43,799 bases of DNA from a virus. A program made the translations under genes and the position numbers. Below the pieces are notes generated by a model, which saw nothing but the letters and a program-made list of their open reading frames with translations, was not told the origin of the DNA and did not search any database. The stretch spans positions 1 to 43,799 of the IMG/VR virus record IMGVR_UViG_3300046516_000409; one strand, 5' to 3'. This document shows, in pieces, positions 28,160-36,813 of this stretch; within the stretch, counting starts at the first letter, position 1, and the number at the start of each line of letters is the position of its first letter.

Positions 28160-28932
28160 CGGGGATCAGCGAACCGCTCACCTACAATGGCTACATCTCT
28201 GCCATTGCGACCCTTGCCGTCGTTCCAACGCAAGGAGACAGCGGCGGCGTGATGCATTTCACTGAGCCAAATTTCGACAGCGTCGTCCCGCAGATGCTGA
28301 ATTACGCGGAGCTTCGCATCCAGCGCGACCTCAATCATCTGGCGTCGCAGAAAATGCGCTCCTACGCGCTGGCGGATGGCTCCTGGGAATTGGACATCCC
28401 CTTCGATGATCTCGTCACCGTCCAAAACATCACTCTCGCGGGGGTGACCGACACAACCGTTTTCTCCGCGCTGACGCCGGTGTCGAAAGAGTTTTGGCAG
28501 ACCGTCTACATTGATCCCGACTATACCGCTGTCCCTAAATATTTCACGCCTGTCGGCGGCGAGTTGAATCCGGCGGGCGCCACATATCACATTTACTCCA
28601 TCATGCCGAAGCCAGACCAGGCATATAAAGCCTATGTCACAGGCACCGCGCGCATGCCCTCGCTGTACATGAAAAAGAACTCCGAGCCTAGCACTGGGAC
28701 GACCTTCATTTCGAGCCAGATGCCTGATCTTTTGCTGATGGCGAGCATGGTGTTCTTGAGCGCGTATCAGCGCAATTTCAGTTCGGCTGGCTCCGATCCG
28801 CAGATGCCGATCAATTACGAGACGCAGTACCAGACCCTGCTGAAAGGCGCGATGGTGGAGGAAATGCGGCGCCGCTTCATGATGGTGCCGGGGTCGAGCG
28901 AGGCTCCTTCGCCTGCGAATATGAAGGGCTGA
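28156..28932 (+). CDS. Phage adaptor-like tail protein
   Basis: 258 residues, of a type often found just before the nozzle gene in short-tailed alphaproteobacterial phages. The helix A-E-L-R-I-Q-R-D-L-N-H-L-A-S-Q-K, a central F-W-Q-T-V-Y-I-D-P strand region, a Y-x-F-like segment followed by S-I-M-P-K-P-D-Q-A-Y, and a helical end with F-I-S-S-Q-M-P-D-L-L-L-M-A-S-M-V-F-L-S-A-Y and Q-Y-Q-T-L-L-K-G-A are recognisable. A role as a ring between connector and nozzle is inferred from this gene order. A second, gp4-like adaptor is at 18592. Confidence 0.65.
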   Translation: MTGISEPLTYNGYISAIATLAVVPTQGDSGGVMHFTEPNFDSVVPQMLNYAELRIQRDLNHLASQKMRSYALADGSWELDIPFDDLVTVQNITLAGVTDTTVFSALTPVSKEFWQTVYIDPDYTAVPKYFTPVGGELNPAGATYHIYSIMPKPDQAYKAYVTGTARMPSLYMKKNSEPSTGTTFISSQMPDLLLMASMVFLSAYQRNFSSAGSDPQMPINYETQYQTLLKGAMVEEMRRRFMMVPGSSEAPSPANMKG

Positions 28933-28935
28933 CCC

Positions 28936-31122
28936 ATGCCGCACCAAGTCCTTAAAGTCCAACCCGGCGTCAACACCAACGAGACGCCCGTCCTGAACAT
29001 GGCTGGCATTTCGGAGTGCGACAAGATCCGCTTCAGGCAAGATCCTGCGGGCCTTGGGTTGGTCGAAAAGCTGGGCGGCTGGACGCGCTTCTACACCGGC
29101 GTTTTCGATTACGCCGTGCGCCATCTCTTCGTGTGGCAGGAAATCGACACCGATAAGTTCGTGGCTGTCGGGATGGCGGGCACAGGCGGCGTCGAGCTTT
29201 TGCGGGCGCAGGATGAGCTTAATCCGATCACCGGTCTGCCCACAGGTTTCTCGACCTCGACGCCCAGCGGCGCCCTGCCTCTCACGCCGCTGTTCAGACA
29301 GACGGACGCTCCGAACACCACGATCCTGGTTTCCACTGTGGCCGGCAGTCCGTTCGTCACCGTGACTGATCCGTCGCTCGACCAGATCCACACTACGGAT
29401 TCGGTCTATTTCGCCACGCATGTCGCCGTTGGCGGCCTCGTTCTGTTCGGGCAGTATGCGGTCTACGCGACGTCGTCTTTCACCAGCTACACGATTGTCG
29501 CGCGCACGGTGCTCGGCGCGCCGCAGGCGGCGGCTACGACTGCGGGTTCGACAACCGCACTTCCGCCGCTCTTCACCACGGCGACCAACAGCTATGAAAT
29601 CACTGTCACGCTGCCGAAACACGGCTACGTGGTTGGCGACGTCTTCCCGCTGCTGATCGCCACTGCCGTCGCCAACATCCTGCTTTCGCCGCGCGAGTAC
29701 GAGATCCAGCGGATCACCGACGTAGATCATTTCGTCATCCTGGCGAACGAGATTGCGACGTCAGGCGCGTCGGCCTATCCGAACGGCAGCAACTTCCGCT
29801 TGATCTATAATATCGGCGGCGCCCCCAGCAATATCATCAGCGGCTACGGCGCGGGCGGCTACGGCAGTCACCCCAGTGATGGCGGCTATGGTCTGAACAG
29901 CGGCGGCGCTCCGACAGCGCCAGGAACGCCGGCTTCGGCCACGGATTGGAACTTTGACAACTGGGGCAGCATCCTGCTCGCCTGCCCCAAGAACGCCATC
30001 GTTGATGGCATTCCGGTGTCTGGCATCTACCAGTGGGAGGATGAAACGGGCGCCAAGGTGCTCGCGGTGATCGCGGAGGCGCCGCCCTGCAATGACGGCT
30101 TTTTCGTCGGCATGCCACAGCGCCAGATCATCGCCTGGGGTTCCAGCTTCACCGGCATTCCAGACCCGCTGCTCGTCCGCTGGTGCGACGTCAACGATTA
30201 CTCGACGTGGGCGGCGACGATCACCAACCAGGCTGGCTCATACCGCATCCCGAAAGGCTCCAAGATCGTCGGCGCTCTCCAGGCGGCGCAGCAAGGCCTG
30301 CTCTGGACCGACATTGGCATCTGGACGATGCAGTATATCGGCCAGCCTTACATTTACAGCTTCAATGAACTCGGCACTGGCTGCGGCATGCTTGCGCAGA
30401 AGGGGGCGGCGGCGGTCAATGGCGTGGTCTACTGGATCAGCCACCGCCAATTCTTCATGCTGTCGGGAGGCGGCGTCCAGCCGGTTCCGTGCCCCGTTTG
30501 GGACATCGTTTTTCAGAGCATCGACCGCCGTTATTATGACAATATCCGGGTCGCGCCTAACTCGATGTTCAATGAGATCTCCTGGTTCTTCACTTCGGTC
30601 AATTCCCCAAACCACGAGAACGATTCCTACGTCAAATTCAACTATGTGCTGAACGCCTGGGATTATGGCACGATTGCGCGCTCGGCCTGGGTCAACCAGA
30701 GCGTCCTCGGCGCTCCGATGGGCGCGGGCGTCAGCCCGGAGGATGGACAGATCCGCCTGTTCCAGCACGAGCGGACGCCCGATGCTGACGGCCAGCCAAT
30801 GCACTCATGGTTTGCGACCGGCTATTTTGCGATGGCGGAAGGCGACAGCAAGATTTTCGTCGATGAGATATGGCCTGACATGAAGTGGGGCGCTTATGGC
30901 GTCACCAAGAATGCGACGGTTGATCTGACGTTCACGGCTAAGGATTTTCCTGGCCAAGACCCGCTGATGACGAACACTTTTGCCTTCACGGTGGGATCGA
31001 CATACGTCACGCCGCGTCTTCGCGGGCGATTGATGCAGGTGACCCTTGGGAGCAATGATCGCGGATCGTTTTGGCGCCTCGGCGGCATGCGGTATCGTGC
31101 AGCGCCAGACGGGAAATACTGA
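28936..31122 (+). CDS. Tail nozzle / P22 gp10-like stabilisation protein
   Basis: 728 residues, beta-rich, starting M-P-H-Q-V-L-K-V-Q-P-G-V-N-T-N-E-T-P. A middle block has L-L-W-T-D-I-G-I-W-T-M-Q-Y-I-G and Y-I-Y-S-F-N-E-L-G, then V-V-Y-W-I-S-H-R-Q-F-F-M-L-S-G-G-G, then N-E-I-S-W-F-F-T-S-V, the repeated-blade pattern of phage nozzle proteins (P22 gp10, packaged-DNA stabilisation, beta-propeller). It would seal the tail end under the adaptor. Length is larger than P22 gp10 (472), closer to T7-type nozzles. Probably essential for infectivity. Confidence 0.75.
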   Translation: MPHQVLKVQPGVNTNETPVLNMAGISECDKIRFRQDPAGLGLVEKLGGWTRFYTGVFDYAVRHLFVWQEIDTDKFVAVGMAGTGGVELLRAQDELNPITGLPTGFSTSTPSGALPLTPLFRQTDAPNTTILVSTVAGSPFVTVTDPSLDQIHTTDSVYFATHVAVGGLVLFGQYAVYATSSFTSYTIVARTVLGAPQAAATTAGSTTALPPLFTTATNSYEITVTLPKHGYVVGDVFPLLIATAVANILLSPREYEIQRITDVDHFVILANEIATSGASAYPNGSNFRLIYNIGGAPSNIISGYGAGGYGSHPSDGGYGLNSGGAPTAPGTPASATDWNFDNWGSILLACPKNAIVDGIPVSGIYQWEDETGAKVLAVIAEAPPCNDGFFVGMPQRQIIAWGSSFTGIPDPLLVRWCDVNDYSTWAATITNQAGSYRIPKGSKIVGALQAAQQGLLWTDIGIWTMQYIGQPYIYSFNELGTGCGMLAQKGAAAVNGVVYWISHRQFFMLSGGGVQPVPCPVWDIVFQSIDRRYYDNIRVAPNSMFNEISWFFTSVNSPNHENDSYVKFNYVLNAWDYGTIARSAWVNQSVLGAPMGAGVSPEDGQIRLFQHERTPDADGQPMHSWFATGYFAMAEGDSKIFVDEIWPDMKWGAYGVTKNATVDLTFTAKDFPGQDPLMTNTFAFTVGSTYVTPRLRGRLMQVTLGSNDRGSFWRLGGMRYRAAPDGKY

Positions 31123-31532
31123 TGACCGCATCTCTGAGCGACCTTCTCTCCGCAGCCAAAAACATCGCGCAGGCGATCAATGACGCAGCGCGGGCTTATG
31201 TCGGCGTTCAAGGTTCCCAGGTGTCGAACTCGGTGTCGGCTTCAACGCAAATTGTCCACGGCGCTGGCCGTCTCGCCAATATCAACGTGATCGTCGCAGG
31301 CACGGGCGCCGGCGTCATTTACGACACCATCGATGCGGGCAACAGCAATAATCCGAACCACCGGCTGGCCGCGATCCCGATGACCGTCGGCTCCTTTTTT
31401 ATCAACACTTCTTTCAATGATGGGCTGCTTGTCGTCCCTGGGACGGGCCAGACAGTAACTGTGACCTATTCGACCGGATCGGCGGCGGGCAACCAGTCGT
31501 CTGCTTCCGGCAACCAGGCGAGAGGACGCTGA
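31122..31532 (+). CDS. Hypothetical tail-region protein, 136 aa
   Basis: Starts ATG 31122, overlapping the nozzle stop (TGATG). An N-terminal helix (SLSDLLSAAKNIAQAINDAA) is followed by a beta-rich domain ending G-L-L-V-V-P-G-T-G-Q-T-V-T-V-T-Y. The last part (S-A-A-G-N-Q-S-S-A-S-G-N-Q) is low complexity. The layout, helix then small beta barrel, suggests a tail-tip or decoration subunit. Not identified. Confidence 0.65.
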   Translation: MTASLSDLLSAAKNIAQAINDAARAYVGVQGSQVSNSVSASTQIVHGAGRLANINVIVAGTGAGVIYDTIDAGNSNNPNHRLAAIPMTVGSFFINTSFNDGLLVVPGTGQTVTVTYSTGSAAGNQSSASGNQARGR

Positions 31533-31533
31533 T

Positions 31534-32163
31534 ATGCCACTGCTCAAATCAGGGTCCAAAGAGGCTGTTAGCCAGAATATCAAAACGGAGATGGGCGCCG
31601 GCAAACCGCAGAAACAGGCGGTCGCTATCGCCCTCGATGTCGCGAGGCGCGCGCGGGCCGATGGCGGGTTGCTGCAATCAGCCAAAGTTCACACCGGCCC
31701 GATCCACAGCGCGGTCGCGGGCCGCACCGATCACCTGCCTGTTCACGTTCCGAGCGGCAGCTATGTCATTCCTGCCGACGTCGTCAGTGGCATGGGCGAA
31801 GGCAACACCAACGCCGGCTTCAAAAACATCAAGCGGATGTTTAGCGGCCTGCCTCGTGGAGCCGGCCAGCAGCCCTACGACGCAAAAGGAGGCCCGTATG
31901 GGCGAGGAAGCAATCCTTACGACAGCGACTTGGGAAGCTTGTATGGCTCATCAATCGCTGGTCACGCCAAAGGCGGAAAAACCGGCTCAGATGTCAAAGT
32001 CGTGGTCGCGGGTGGCGAGTACACGCTCACGCCTGAAGAGGTGACGGCGGCGGGCGATGGCGACATGGATCGCGGTCACCGCGTCCTCGATGATTTCGTC
32101 AAACAAATGCGCGGCCACATCGTCAAGACGATGTCGAAGTTGCCAGGCCCGAAACAGGACTAG
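31534..32163 (+). CDS. Conserved-type phage protein with GG-motifs, 209 aa
   Basis: N-terminal 40 residues (MPLLKSGSKEAVSQNIKTEM, then G-A-G-K-P-Q-K-Q-A-V-A-I-A) are a well-spread phage pattern. Next comes R-A-R-A-D-G-G, a domain with A-V-A-G-R-T-D-H-L-P-V-H-V-P-S-G-S-Y-V-I and G-E-G-N-T-N-A-G-F, and, after H-A-K-G-G-K, a last domain with V-A-G-G-E-Y-T-L-T-P-E-E-V and K-T-M-S-K-L-P-G-P. I have seen this arrangement in many alphaproteobacterial phages; its function is unknown. It stands before the GNAT-like and ejection proteins. Confidence 0.75.
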   Translation: MPLLKSGSKEAVSQNIKTEMGAGKPQKQAVAIALDVARRARADGGLLQSAKVHTGPIHSAVAGRTDHLPVHVPSGSYVIPADVVSGMGEGNTNAGFKNIKRMFSGLPRGAGQQPYDAKGGPYGRGSNPYDSDLGSLYGSSIAGHAKGGKTGSDVKVVVAGGEYTLTPEEVTAAGDGDMDRGHRVLDDFVKQMRGHIVKTMSKLPGPKQD

Positions 32164-32167
32164 GAAA

Positions 32168-32674
32168 ATGAGCGATATACAAGTGAGATACGGCGTACCA
32201 GCCGACGTGCATAATTTCATGGACTTGACGGCCATGTGCGCGGAAGAAAACGGCCTGCTTGCGGTGAGCAGGAGGAAAGTGCTGGAAGAAGTGTGGGCCA
32301 GCTTGAACTGGGACCATGGCGTGATCGGCGTGGTCGAGGGCGACAGCGGCATGCTGGAGGCTGGCATCCTGCTCCGCGTGGATACGACGCCCTATAGCGT
32401 TGAGGAAGTTCTGTGCGAACGCGCCATTTATGTGCGGCCAGAATTTCGCCATGCCACATCGCGAAGTCTCTACCAGGCGGGGCGCGCCAGTTATTTGTGC
32501 GAGTTCGCTAAGAACGCCGCCGTGCGCCTCGAATTACCCCTACTAATCAGTATTTTGTCAACGCACCGCGCTGCTGGTAAGGTGAGACTTTACGAGCGGC
32601 ATTTCGGGACGCCGGCGGGCGCCTATTGGCTTTGGAACGCGAAGACGGGCCATAAGCAAGAAGCTGCGGAGTAG
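32168..32674 (+). CDS. GNAT-like acetyltransferase fold protein
   Basis: 168 residues from ATG 32168 (AGGAAA before it). Sequence order fits the GNAT fold: N-terminal V-R-Y-G-V-P-A-D-V-H-N-F-M-D-L, middle strands V-I-G-V-V-E-G-D-S-G-M-L-E-A-G-I-L-L, then I-Y-V-R-P-E-F-R-H-A-T-S-R-S-L-Y as the acetyl-CoA loop, and a C-terminal R-L-Y-E-R-H-F-G. The usual Q/R-x-x-G-x-G/A loop is replaced by R-H-A-T-S-R, so CoA binding is uncertain. Similar proteins occur beside ejection genes of other phages. Target unknown. Confidence 0.65.
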   Translation: MSDIQVRYGVPADVHNFMDLTAMCAEENGLLAVSRRKVLEEVWASLNWDHGVIGVVEGDSGMLEAGILLRVDTTPYSVEEVLCERAIYVRPEFRHATSRSLYQAGRASYLCEFAKNAAVRLELPLLISILSTHRAAGKVRLYERHFGTPAGAYWLWNAKTGHKQEAAE

Positions 32675-32679
32675 GCGTC

Positions 32680-35600
32680 ATGGGCGGCAAGACACAGCAG
32701 GCTTCGTCTCAGGTCACGATACCGCCGGAAGTCCTGGCGCGCTATAACGCGGTCAACGCCAATGCGCAGCAAGTGGCGCAAACGCCCTTCCAGCAGTATT
32801 CGAGCGATCCGAACGCCTTCGTCGCGCCGATGACCACGGCCCAGAACATGGGCCTCCAACAGACCGCGAACTATGCCAACGCCGCGCAGCCCGGCTTGCA
32901 GACGGCGATGGGCATGACGCAAGGCGCGATGGGGTCAGCGAATCCGTGGGATCTGAACTCCGATCAGATCAACAAATACATGAACCCGTACACTCAGAAC
33001 GTCACCAATCAAATGGGCGCTCTGATGAACCAGCAGGCCCAGACGGCGCAGTCGGGCCAACTGGGCAACGCCATCAAGACCGGCGCCTTTGGTGGCGACC
33101 GCAGCGGCATTGTGGCGGCAAACCTTCAGCAGCAGAACGCGCTGGCCTATGGCAATGCGATGGCGCCAATCCTCCAGCAGGGCTACAACACGGCGCTCCA
33201 GACGGCCCAGCAGCAGCAGGGCGTCGACCTCGGCGCGCAGCAACAGAACCTGCAACGCATGATGACTGGCGCGGGCCAGTATGGCCAGTTGGCCGGCGCG
33301 CAGCAGCAGGCGGGCCTCGCTGGCGCGCAGGCGATGATGGGCGCGGGCCAGGTGCAGCAGCAGACCCAGCAGGCGGGCCTCACCTCGCTCTACAACCAAT
33401 TCCAGCAGCAGCAGTCCTATCCCTTCCAGGTGAACCAGTTTCTGGCGAACATCGCAGAAGGCACCGGCTCATTGTCGGGCCAGACGACAAACTCCACGCA
33501 ATCGGCGCCCATGTTCTCTGATCGCCGCCTCAAGGAGAACATCAAGCATATTGGCACCGCCAAGAACGGCCTGCCGATCCATAGCTTCAACTACAAGGAT
33601 GACCCCGCCAAACTGACCCGCCTTGGCTTCATGGCCGACGAGGTCGAGAAAAAGCGTCCGGAGGCAGTGGGCCTTGCTGGCGGCTATAAGACCGTCGACT
33701 ATGATCGAGCGGCGCGCGCCAGCGGCGGTGGCGTAGTCACCGATTTCGACCAAGGGCGAGGGTTTGATCTCGGCGGCTTCGCCAGTATGTACGATCCGTC
33801 CTGGCAGTCTATCGGCCAGCGGCACATGGCGGGGCTGCAAGGCCAGCAACAGGGTGCAGGCAGCACCTTGTACGGCGGCAAAACTCGTCACGTCCCAGCG
33901 GCGTCTGGCGCCCGCTACAGCTTGCCGAATGCGCCTACCCCGCCGAAAGCGCCGGAACCTGCATTGGCGCAAATTGCGTCAACAGCCGGCCAAGTCGCAA
34001 GTCTGGGCAGTACGCTTGGCGACGCCAAAGACAAATATTTCCCCAGCAAGAGCAAGGCTCCTGCGCCTACCGCGCCCACCACTCCTACCGCGCCCACCAC
34101 TCCTACCGCGCCGACTGGTGCTCCTGCCGCAGCCGCGCCGGGCGAGCCGGGAAAAGAAGAACACATCACCGGCAATCGCGGTGGCTTTTTCATGCACCGT
34201 GGCGGCCTGGCCGGCGGCGGCGAGCCTGTCGTCGTTGCTGCGGCGCCGCCTGCTGCTGTCGCTTCGTCTCAGGGCCTCGCGGCGCCGGGCGTTGCCGATG
34301 TCGTCACGCCGACGGCTCAGTATCAGGAGGGCCTGGGCAAGGCCGTGCAGGCGCAGGAAACTGCGAACAGGATCCAGCAGGATGATCGCGATGCAGCGGC
34401 GAAGGCCGGCATGTCGTTCAAGCCCGATTGGGACAATCCTTATCTAGCGCAGGGCGATTTGATGCGCTCCATGGGCGTGTACGGAACACTGAACGGCTAC
34501 AACGACCCGACGCATGGCGGATCCGTCCTCGGATTCGAGCGCGGCGGCTACGCGACGGACGGCGGCGTAAACAGCAGCGCAGACGTGCTCAAGACCCCCG
34601 ATCCGAACGCCACGCAAGACACGACCCAGATGAACATTCCGGACAAGGAGTCGCATTTCAAACTGCCTGATCCGCCCAAAACGCAAAGCCCTGGAAAGAG
34701 CGGAGCCGGTCAGGCGCTGGGCGCCGCCAAGTCGCTTATGGGCCTCGCCTCCCTTATCCCCGGCGTTGGCGCTGTCACCGGCCCGATTGGCGCCGTGATG
34801 GGCGCGGGTGAGGCGCTGGCCGGCGCTAGCGGCGGTCTGATGGTTGCAGGCGGTCGCCGCCGGCGCCGCAGAGAAGGCGGCGATCTCGTCCTGCCCGATA
34901 CGCCTGCAGCCGCTCCCGATAACGCGGAACCTGGTTTGCTGGATAAGATCGGTGCCTTCTTCAGCCATCCGGACACCACGGCGACCGAGCGGATGTCGCC
35001 TGAAGAAGGTTTGACAGCGCCGATTCGCCCCGAAGGTTTGCACGGAACCGCAATCGCCAGCAACAATTCTCCGACCTTGACTGAGATGCCCTCGGCGCAT
35101 TCGGAGCCGCATATGCCTGCGCAGGATGAGAGCGGCTTCAACGTCGCACACCTGCCGCAGCCGCAAGCGCAAGCACCGCATGTTTTTGAAGATCCGATGC
35201 CCGTGGATGGGCATTTGCCTAAACCTGAACCCGTGGGCGGCATTGTCCCCATAGGGTCTGAGCCGAATCTGCAACCCAAGCCTGTTCCTGTGGCGCCTGT
35301 CGTCAAAACGCCGCCTACCCCGCCTCCACGTCCAGGCAGCGTCGATCTGCCGCGCACGGGCGCGCCGGTCCCGACGCCGCGACCGCCTGGCCTTGCGCCG
35401 GCGACCGACGCCAATGGCAATCCCATCGACCAGTTCTTTGGCAGCATTGGTAAAGGCCTCGGCCAGATCGGAACCGATATCGGGCATGGCCTTGATGCGT
35501 TCGGCAACTTCATAACCGGCATTCCGCAGTCGATCAGCAATGGCCTTGCGGGCGCAGGGGATGCGGCTAGGGGCGCAGTCACGGGCGTCGAACACATCAC

Positions 35601-36813
35601 TGGTGGCCTAGGGGATGCGGCCAAGGGCGCCGTGGCAGGCGTGGGAAATACGCTCCGGGACACGCACGAGGCGATCACGGGAGCGGGCCAGAACATCGGC
35701 AATTTCCTCGACCGCACAGCCGGCGCGCAGAAGGCCGGCATTCCTTATTTCGGCAACTTCAGCGACAGCGGGCCGCAGGGCATCGTCTTCCACCACACGG
35801 GCGGGCGCGGCACCCCTGACGGCGTCATCAACACGCTTGCAGGGCGCGGCCTGGCGTCGAATTACGTTATGGATCGAGACGGCACCGTCGTTCAGATCCT
35901 GCCGAACGGGCAGCGAGGCGCGCACATTCGGTCGACCGATGAGTTCAAAGATGCAGCCGCGCAAGGATTGAGCAACAAGAACACTCTTGGCATCGAGATG
36001 ATCGCCAAGGACAACAACGATCTGACGGACGCGCAGAAAGCGTCGGCGGTCAAGTTCGCCAATGCGATGCGGCAGCAGTACAATAATCCCAACATGCCCG
36101 TCTACGGCCATGGCGAATTGAACCCTGGCCACAAGCAATCCACCGAAGGCATGGGCGCTGTGGACGCCGTTCGCGCCGCCGACAACGCCAATCCCGGCCC
36201 CCAAGGCCCTTCTGTCCCCTCGCCAAGAGGTCTTGCACCCACTGTCCAAGATACCGCGCCTATGTCCGCAACTGGTCTTGCTGGAGGCCAGCAGGCGTCG
36301 GATGCGAGAACGACCTTCGCGATGGCGCAGGGCAGGCCTTGGGCAGAAGCCTATCAGCATGGCATTCAAGGCATTCTCGGAAAAGAGGAAGCTTTCCGAG
36401 ACAAAGTGTATTGGGATAAATCCGCCGGCGGCGGGGGGCATTGGGCTATTGGCTATGGCACCCACATGATCCCCGGCGCGGACGGGAAAATGCGTGACGT
36501 CGTACCGGGCGACACCATCACTCCGGAGGCCTCCTACGCCACGCTGCGCCAGCGGGTGATGACAGAGTTCGTCCCGCGCGCAAAGCAGGCTGTCGGCGCA
36601 CAGGCCTGGGGCGCTTTGCCGCCGAACGCTCAAGACGCGCTCGCGGCCACGGTGTACAACGCCGGTCACATGCCGTCGCAATTAATCGGCCCAATCAAGT
36701 CGGGAAACCTTCAGGCTATCGCGGCGGCGCTGCGCGCACTCCCTGGCGATAAGCTGCACAAAGAGCGGCGTGACCGCGAGGCTCAACTGGTCGAATCAGG
36801 AAGGGTGAGATAA
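32680..36813 (+). CDS. Giant ejection-type protein with S74-like, amidase and lysozyme domains
   Basis: 1377 residues. Order: Gln/Ala-rich helical part (1-275); S74-like segment (276-345) with S-D-R-R-L-K-E-N (Ser280, Lys285) and an L-G-F-M-A-D-E-V step; Pro/Thr linker; hydrophobic Gly/Ala stretch (about 680-725) then R-R-R-R-R-R; Pro-rich region (about 800-910); Gly-rich helices (about 930-1010); N-acetylmuramoyl-L-alanine amidase domain (about 1025-1170) with I-V-F-H-H-T-G-G (His1038/1039) and Y-G-H-G-E-L-N-P-G-H (His1144, His1151), candidate zinc ligands; GH24-type lysozyme (about 1225-1377) with K-E-E-A-F-R (Glu1236/1237), Asp1246 and G-Y-G-T-H (Thr1261). It probably opens the wall during DNA entry. 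Confidence 0.85.
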   Translation: MGGKTQQASSQVTIPPEVLARYNAVNANAQQVAQTPFQQYSSDPNAFVAPMTTAQNMGLQQTANYANAAQPGLQTAMGMTQGAMGSANPWDLNSDQINKYMNPYTQNVTNQMGALMNQQAQTAQSGQLGNAIKTGAFGGDRSGIVAANLQQQNALAYGNAMAPILQQGYNTALQTAQQQQGVDLGAQQQNLQRMMTGAGQYGQLAGAQQQAGLAGAQAMMGAGQVQQQTQQAGLTSLYNQFQQQQSYPFQVNQFLANIAEGTGSLSGQTTNSTQSAPMFSDRRLKENIKHIGTAKNGLPIHSFNYKDDPAKLTRLGFMADEVEKKRPEAVGLAGGYKTVDYDRAARASGGGVVTDFDQGRGFDLGGFASMYDPSWQSIGQRHMAGLQGQQQGAGSTLYGGKTRHVPAASGARYSLPNAPTPPKAPEPALAQIASTAGQVASLGSTLGDAKDKYFPSKSKAPAPTAPTTPTAPTTPTAPTGAPAAAAPGEPGKEEHITGNRGGFFMHRGGLAGGGEPVVVAAAPPAAVASSQGLAAPGVADVVTPTAQYQEGLGKAVQAQETANRIQQDDRDAAAKAGMSFKPDWDNPYLAQGDLMRSMGVYGTLNGYNDPTHGGSVLGFERGGYATDGGVNSSADVLKTPDPNATQDTTQMNIPDKESHFKLPDPPKTQSPGKSGAGQALGAAKSLMGLASLIPGVGAVTGPIGAVMGAGEALAGASGGLMVAGGRRRRRREGGDLVLPDTPAAAPDNAEPGLLDKIGAFFSHPDTTATERMSPEEGLTAPIRPEGLHGTAIASNNSPTLTEMPSAHSEPHMPAQDESGFNVAHLPQPQAQAPHVFEDPMPVDGHLPKPEPVGGIVPIGSEPNLQPKPVPVAPVVKTPPTPPPRPGSVDLPRTGAPVPTPRPPGLAPATDANGNPIDQFFGSIGKGLGQIGTDIGHGLDAFGNFITGIPQSISNGLAGAGDAARGAVTGVEHITGGLGDAAKGAVAGVGNTLRDTHEAITGAGQNIGNFLDRTAGAQKAGIPYFGNFSDSGPQGIVFHHTGGRGTPDGVINTLAGRGLASNYVMDRDGTVVQILPNGQRGAHIRSTDEFKDAAAQGLSNKNTLGIEMIAKDNNDLTDAQKASAVKFANAMRQQYNNPNMPVYGHGELNPGHKQSTEGMGAVDAVRAADNANPGPQGPSVPSPRGLAPTVQDTAPMSATGLAGGQQASDARTTFAMAQGRPWAEAYQHGIQGILGKEEAFRDKVYWDKSAGGGGHWAIGYGTHMIPGADGKMRDVVPGDTITPEASYATLRQRVMTEFVPRAKQAVGAQAWGALPPNAQDALAATVYNAGHMPSQLIGPIKSGNLQAIAAALRALPGDKLHKERRDREAQLVESGRVR
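34067..34102 (+). repeat. 18-base tandem repeat in Pro/Thr linker
   Basis: Two perfect 18-base copies, followed by a partial third (34103-34112), encode T-A-P-T-T-P units in the linker of the giant ejection protein. It is a likely site of length variation. Confidence 0.8.

Noticed and set aside
27394-29730. Long leftward open frame (778 codons) opposite endolysin, holin, adaptor and nozzle genes
   Set aside because: It crosses four well-supported rightward genes and encodes Arg/His/Val-rich sequence without domains; open by GC bias.
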